From NCBI GenBank assembly GCA_951217055.1, contig OX578281.1, positions 62,808,043 to 62,872,042 of the forward strand: 64,000 bases of DNA, given 5' to 3'. Origin of the DNA: Gerris lacustris (taxonomy: Eukaryota > Arthropoda > Insecta > Hemiptera > Gerridae). Position numbers and translations under genes: made by a program. The notes beneath the pieces are model-generated. The model searched no databases. It worked only from the letters and a program-made list of their open reading frames with translations, and was not told the origin of the DNA. Below are positions 59,518-64,000 of the stretch, in pieces; position 1 is the first letter of the stretch, and the number at the start of each line of letters is the position of its first letter.

Positions 59518-59760
59518 CTCAGTCTAGTTCTACTGTCATTAATATTGACTTCCTAGAATGTGGAAAATTGAAAGCTTAATTCGGGACTAGGTATCATTAC
59601 TGACAGAGTAAATTATTCTCCAGTGTAGCTCAGTTGGTAGAGCGCTATACTGGAAATATAGAGGTCATGGTTCAAGTCCCGGCGCTGGAGTCAATTTTTC
59701 TCTGTCTGTCTCCCTTTGTTTATAATATTAATAATTTAATTTAGTAGTAGTAGTAATCTA
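59518..59760 (+). mobile_element. tRNA-derived SINE
   Basis: The head CTCAGTCTAGTTCTACTGTC is followed by an intact A box (GTAGCTCAGTTGGTAGAGCG), a B box (GGTTCAAGTCCCGG), and TTTTTCTCTGTCTGTCTCCC. It is the subfamily of the 30320 copy. A minus-strand fragment of the family tail (CATACTACGGAAAGTTTAAA) lies just before it, at 59492-59512. Confidence 0.8.
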
Positions 59761-60035
59761 GTACTTTCTACTAGAACGGGTAGGACGAACCACTTGTTCG
59801 AACCTTGCAATTAGGCCATCACTTAGGCCCTTTTTACACCCTGCGGTAGAGAGTTCCAGCCACTTCACACATCATACATAAGTACATTGTACCGCCTAAG
59901 CGAGTATGATGTGATCAATAGTGAGCCATATAAATCAGAGCGTCGCGGCGAGGAATCGAACCCTGTCTCGTTCCACTCATAATTCAGTGTTGGCCGAGCA
60001 TACGTGGTTTAACCCACACGGCCACGCTAGCTCTC
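59745..60035 (-). mobile_element. tRNA-derived SINE of a different family
   Basis: On the minus strand, starting near 60035: GCGTGGCCGTGTGGGTTAAA (A box), GACAGGGTTCGATTCCTCG (B box), a long tRNA-unrelated body, and a (CTA)n 3' tail (TACTACTACTA at about 59742-59753). It is the only copy recognised in this window. Confidence 0.65.
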
Positions 60036-60555
60036 ATAATTTAATTTTAATAAAAATATAGCTCTGCAATATAACACTGGATTGTAATATAGGATGACAC
60101 GCACGATAATATGAAACCAAATGTAGCGATCAGTATGATAGCAAAACACCAACTGGCTGATTTTATGATTATATACTCAATATTCTGATAAGAATGAAGT
60201 TCGGTTGTGTAAGATTAAACTTCTTTTTTTTACCATGGGGTGTCATGGTCGGATATACTGAGGATTCGGATATCCCTAGGTCAGATATGAGGAGTTCTAC
60301 TGTAATAATAACTTTTTAGGTCCAATTTCCAAAATAAGTAAAGCTGTTCTACTTTAATGAACTTTAAACCCTACAAGTTTTAACAATACCTAAAACTGTA
60401 TTTTACTTAATTGTAATATTTGACTTCCTAAAGGTGAAAATTATTATTTATAATCCAACTGTTAGTGAGACATGTATTTTTCAATATTTTTTTTTTTTGG
60501 GTATATTCATAAAATATAATAAAAAAGCTGTGAGATTAATTACATATTAATTTTT

Positions 60556-60893
60556 GATTATTTGTTTTAAGGATCATATAGGTGAGTACAAATTAACAAT
60601 GAATTAATTAAAAAAAGATTATATTTCGCACCTTAAGGGCATCATCAGGCCTGAAAGCCTTGCTTGCGTTAAATTTTACATAGTAAATCTATACAGTTTA
60701 TAACAATTGTAAGGAAATATAAAATACTAAAATGACCCTTAGATCATCTGTGTCACACTGAGAAACTACCACTCAACTACCAAGCAAGGCTTTGAGGTCT
60801 GATGATGCCCTTAAGGGGCGAAATATAACCTTTTTTAATTAACTAATTGTTAAATTGTACTCACCCATATGATCATTAAAACAATTAATCCAA
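60556..60893. mobile_element. Foldback element with CTGATGATGCCC arms
   Basis: The left arm 60556-60673 (GTTTTAAGGATCATATAGGT ... TTTCGCACCTTAAGGGCATC) is mirrored by 60780-60893 (GATGCCCTTAAGGGGCGAAA ... ACCCATATGATCATTAAAAC). The arms are ~115 bp and the centre ~105 bp. Each arm contains CTGATGATG, a short stem, then GCGAAATATA. Confidence 0.7.
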
Positions 60894-61051
60894 AGTTATC
60901 AAAGGTGCAAACTTGTAAGAATTATTCTTCAACTGTGTTACATGTTAATTATTTTTAATTGCTTTATTAATTATTTACTAAATTGAACTTTATTAATTAT
61001 TTACTTTATTTGCTAAATTGAAAAGATAAGATGCTTAACTAGAAAGCCATC

Positions 61052-61375
61052 TCTAACAATGAAACTATATTGGCCACTTCTAACAATGAAAGTATATTGG
61101 CCACCTCTAACAATGAAACTATATTTGCCACATCTAACAATGAAACTATATTGGCCACCTCTAACAATGAAAGTATATTGGCCACCTCTAACAATGAAAC
61201 TATTGGCCACCTCTAACAATGAAACTATATTGGCCACATCTAACAATGAAACTATATTTGCCACATCTAACAATGAAACTATATTGGCCACCTCTAACAA
61301 TGAAAGTATATTGGCCACCTCTAACAATGAAACTATTGGCCACCTCTAACAATGAAACTATATTGGCCACATCTA
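61052..61375. repeat. 27-bp tandem array, about twelve copies
   Basis: CTCTAACAATGAAACTATAT followed by TGGCCAC is repeated with period 27; two copies are shortened by 3-4 bases. A higher-order unit is visible: the block 61130-61215 recurs at 61255-61340. Open frames run through it on both strands because the unit lacks stops and is a multiple of three. Confidence 0.92.
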
Positions 61376-61650
61376 AAATTGAGACGTTCAAAACCAGAAC
61401 GGGCCAACCCACAAAACAGGCTGAGTGGTGCTTACTCTTGGTTTTAGCTTATATTTGAGTGCCATATTGGACTATAACAAGTTATCATTATTTCTCAACA
61501 GATAGCAGCCTGTGTTGGGTTGGTTCCAGCTGCTTAAAGAGTTGTAAATCTACAACCATAATGGGCCATGTGTCTTGGCCCGCAAAGGTATCTCAGGTCA
61601 GAACTCTAGAAGATGGCCCGTTCTGGTTTTGAACGCCTCAATTGCATATT
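61373..61650. repeat. Inverted repeat beside the 27-bp array
   Basis: AATTGAGACGTTCAAAACCA then GAACGGGCC at 61375-61405 is mirrored by GGCCCGTTCTGGTTTTGAAC then GCCTCAATT at 61616-61645. It may be the ends of a small mobile element; the interior is non-coding. Confidence 0.55.
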
Positions 61651-61765
61651 AATATTGACAATCTTAAGTTCTTGAATGAGATAATTTATGGTTATAATTC
61701 AAAAATTATCTTCATACAACCTTGTTTTTTTTAGTTATTTTATGTATCTTCTTTTTTTGCAGGTC

Positions 61766-62068
61766 CTAAAGGGTTTAAGAAGTTTTTTGAAGCAACTAGA
61801 TCATTGTCATCTGGCTATATTTCAATCAACTCCTGGTCATATTCATGCCTAAAACATCGATAAATTTACTTAAAACGTGTTTCTACATTTTTCTTACATA
61901 TATAATTCATTAAAAGTTTAAGTAATGAATTATACATGTTAGAAAAATGTAGAAACACATTTTAAGCCAATTTGTCGGTGTTTTAGGCATGATTATGACC
62001 AGGAGTTGGTCGAAATATAGCCAGATAATAACAGTCTCGTTGTTTCAAAAACTGTTTAACCCTTTACG
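61766..62068. mobile_element. Perfect-looking hairpin element, ~150-bp arms
   Basis: The left arm AAAGGGTTTAAGAAGTTTTT ... CAACTCCTGGTCATATTCAT ... GTTTCTACATTTTTCTTACA is mirrored by TGTTAGAAAAATGTAGAAAC ... ATGATTATGACCAGGAGTTG ... AACTGTTTAACCCTTTACG. The loop is only a few nucleotides near 61915. The arms differ at roughly one position in seven. Confidence 0.7.
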
Positions 62069-62377
62069 ACCTAAATAAAAAAAGGACAAATTTTTACAAA
62101 TTACGTTATTAGATATATTTTATGAATGTACCCATATGAGTTACTTAGGTAGCTTATTCCTTCCTCTTTCCTTAGAAAGACATAAGTTCTATTTTCTTTT
62201 TTTTCCATATGTATTTGTTTAAAATTTAATATGATTAAGTAATTAATTGTGATTTAGAAAAAAGATGTTTTTTTTAATTTGGTATGCATCTCCATATGTA
62301 GTAAGATGTTTTTCTTACAAGAGTGTTTTAAGTGAAGATTATTATTAATATTTTGTTCTATTATATGCTTCTTTTAA

Positions 62378-62627
62378 CTCATTCAATGCGGGTGGATCCA
62401 TGCTGTGCTAACGCACCTGGCGGGTGGATCCAAGCCCTTCCTTTCAGCCCTCTGTAGCTCTATTCTCCGTGCCTCGAATAGAACCATCTTGCAAGGCTCC
62501 GTCAGGCCCGCTCACGTTTGTATCCACAGTGGATCCAAACATTTTTTTTTAATTTAACTTTTAAAATTGTGTAAATTTTATTCAGTCAGGTAGGTAGGTT
62601 CATAAATTGGATTATGCATTCAATGGG
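62378..62627. mobile_element. piggyBac-like MITE (short relative of 54896-55424)
   Basis: TTAA at 62374-62377 and 62628-62631 flank ends CTCATTCAATGCGGG and ATTATGCATTCAATGGG. The interior has GGTGGATCCATGCTGTGCTA, CTCCGTGCCTCGAATAGAAC and CACAGTGGATCC, which echo the larger element. Confidence 0.75.
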
Positions 62628-62960
62628 TTAAATGTTTAAAATCTATCCAGTTCTTTCTCCATAAGGAAATCGGCGCACGACTTCGTTCGCCTAGATCTTT
62701 AAGCCTTGCTGCAATTTCATTTCCCTGGTGTTATTCACCATGTATGCAAGCCTTATGTTCATTTTTCTTACTCACTTTTTTAATTTGTCAGTCCTTTCCT
62801 ATAATAAGACTGCTTTTTTCCAAAGCTCTTTGTATATTTCTCTTGTATAGCTCTCTTATGCAGCCTTTTAAATAAAATTCTAAGTTTGGAAGTCATACAC
62901 CGGTCATATGCGCGGATTAAACTTTTTATAAACAACTTTTGGCACATCACATTCCGTACA

Positions 62961-63072
62961 CCTTCTTTAGATTGTTACTCCCCTCTGTTTTTTTTTGTTT
63001 TTTTTTATAAGGGGAGTAACAATCTAAAAAAGGTGTACGGAATGTTCTTCTTTAAACTGTTACTCTCCCCTT
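62961..63072. repeat. TAACAATCTA hairpin
   Basis: TTCTTTAGATTGTTACTCCC, a T-rich loop, then GGGGAGTAACAATCTAAAAA form a hairpin, followed by a further half unit (GGTGTACGGAATGTTCTTCT, TTAAACTGTTACTCTCCCC). Same family as 11615-11940. Confidence 0.65.
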
Positions 63073-63335
63073 ATATTCATATTTGCTAGACTTGTAGAAA
63101 AGATTGAAAGCTTGGATTCGGGAATTTGTATCGGTAACGACAGAGAAAAATCATTATCCAGTATAGCTCAGTTGGTAAGAGTGCCTGTAACGGATATATA
63201 GGAGGCCCGTGGTTCAAATCCCGGTGCTGAGGTCTATTTTTCTCTGTATGTCTCCCGTTGTTTATGATAATTATAATTTTATTTAAAATAAAATTTAATC
63301 TTTCCATAGTATGAATACTACCTAAAACTTTAAAA
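63072..63335 (+). mobile_element. tRNA-derived SINE
   Basis: A box TAGCTCAGTTGGTAAGAGTG, B box GTGGTTCAAATCCCGG, the body TCTATTTTTCTCTGTATGTC, and the tail ending TTTCCATAGTATGAATACTA. It lacks the first few bases of the head. The 112-codon minus-strand frame across it is not a gene. Confidence 0.8.
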
Positions 63336-64000
63336 TTTGAATTAATATTATGTAGTAAATTGTATTCACGCTTTTCAATAGCCATCAACGCAAAAATCGT
63401 CATAAAATATATGAAGGTGTTCAATAACTTAATGTTTATATAAACTTATACTTCACTAATGAGATGCTTTCAACACTGGGAGCAAAACATACCTGATAGC
63501 ACAATTGGAAGACTTTCTTTTACTATTTTGTATCCAAAAGCACTTTCTCTTCTATCTTTTTTTTGGAGATACATATCAAAGTAAAAAAAAAAAAAAATAA
63601 ATTATATATATTTTGGAATGAATCAAACGAAAAGAAGAAAAAAAACAAAACTATATGATGAACGGTTCTTAATTAAAATTAAAGCGAACCAAAAAAAAAA
63701 AAATTGTATAAATTTTCAAAAACTATGTTTTTTTTGTAGGGTTAAAATTAAAATCTCCAACTGTTACAAATATGGTCAGAGTTTAATCAGTTTCATCTAT
63801 GAACTGAATAAGTATTATTAAGTTAGTGAGTAAGTATAAATTATATTTATACATAAAATATAAAACTTATTGACCCTCTAAAAAATTACATAGATGTACA
63901 ATTTTTATCTTTAGAATTGTATTTATGTAAAGTGGGCTTATAACTAGTTGATAATAAGTATATTTAATTTGATTTATGTTTACCTTTTTTTATGTATCCT
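63336..64000. other. AT-rich end of window, nothing recognised
   Basis: Homopolymeric A and T runs and no credible frame, repeat or RNA gene. Confidence 0.4.

Larger units (their letters stand above)
59107..60302 (-). mobile_element. pogo/Tigger-type transposon remnant with nested SINEs
   Basis: CAGTAGAACCCCTCATATCC and CAGATATGAGGAGTTCTACTG are inverted ends flanked by TA. Subterminal TCGGATAATCCGAGG and GGATTCGGATATCC are related. The minus strand retains a piece of transposase (59300-59451). Two SINEs of different families are inserted at 59518-59760 and 59745-60035. Confidence 0.8.

Noticed and set aside
59630..59705. tRNA-like sequence with A and B boxes
   Set aside because: Part of a repeated SINE with a conserved non-tRNA body; acceptor stem pairing is not maintained, so not a functional tRNA gene.
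61013..61458. Frames of 70-104 codons on both strands
   Set aside because: Product of a 27-bp tandem repeat without stop codons; simultaneous on both strands.
63086..63424. 112-codon minus-strand frame, with similar frames at 22814-23071 and 23229-23525
   Set aside because: Antisense reading of tRNA-derived SINEs; they recur only where the SINE does.

Overview
This is nuclear DNA from an animal, most likely an insect. It is AT-rich, has long introns with consensus GT..AG splice sites, and carries tRNA-derived SINEs and DNA transposons of piggyBac, pogo/mariner, Helitron and PIF/Harbinger-like types. I cannot fix the order from sequence alone. There is no sign of operons, bacterial genes or CRISPR.

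Four host genes can be supported. Two are tandem, same-strand secreted serine proteases (S1A/chymotrypsin fold): gene 1 at 10938-21432 and gene 2 at 25993-38272. Each has seven coding exons with identical intron phases (0,1,2,1,1,0), so they are a duplicated pair. Both have Gly at the specificity-pocket position 189 and Val at 226, so trypsin-like cleavage is unlikely. Further right are two intronless, well conserved housekeeping genes in opposite, outward orientation: XRCC2, a RAD51 paralogue of recombination repair (minus, 42853-43659), and ARPC4, the p20 subunit of Arp2/3 (plus, 53312-53818). A further coding exon of an unrecognised gene or element lies at 476-873 on the minus strand.

Between XRCC2 and ARPC4 sits what looks like one ~9.1 kb DNA transposon (44036-53146). 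It has ~200 bp terminal inverted repeats that are nearly identical, and a broken THAP-domain/DDE transposase gene (45168-48435). Removing it would leave XRCC2 and ARPC4 head to head about 0.54 kb apart, as in a shared bidirectional promoter.

The rest is mostly mobile or tandemly repeated DNA. Left part (1-10.9 kb): a Harbinger-type MITE, a 62-bp array, two foldback elements and degenerate direct repeats. Protease introns: SINEs (one touching an exon acceptor), a 65-bp array, a 176-bp array, a piggyBac element, a decayed mariner, a Helitron helicase remnant, and a small inverted-repeat element carrying the start of a Crypton-like recombinase ORF. Between the proteases: a 960-bp TIR element and SINEs. 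From 38.3 to 42.8 kb: pogo-like elements. Right part (54-64 kb): three TTAA-flanked piggyBac-like MITEs (one with an expanded 43-bp minisatellite), a foldback element, a pogo/Tigger remnant containing SINEs, a 27-bp array and several perfect-looking hairpins.

All alignments here were made by eye. Exon boundaries come from splice consensus plus reading-frame continuity and family motifs; no transcript evidence was available.
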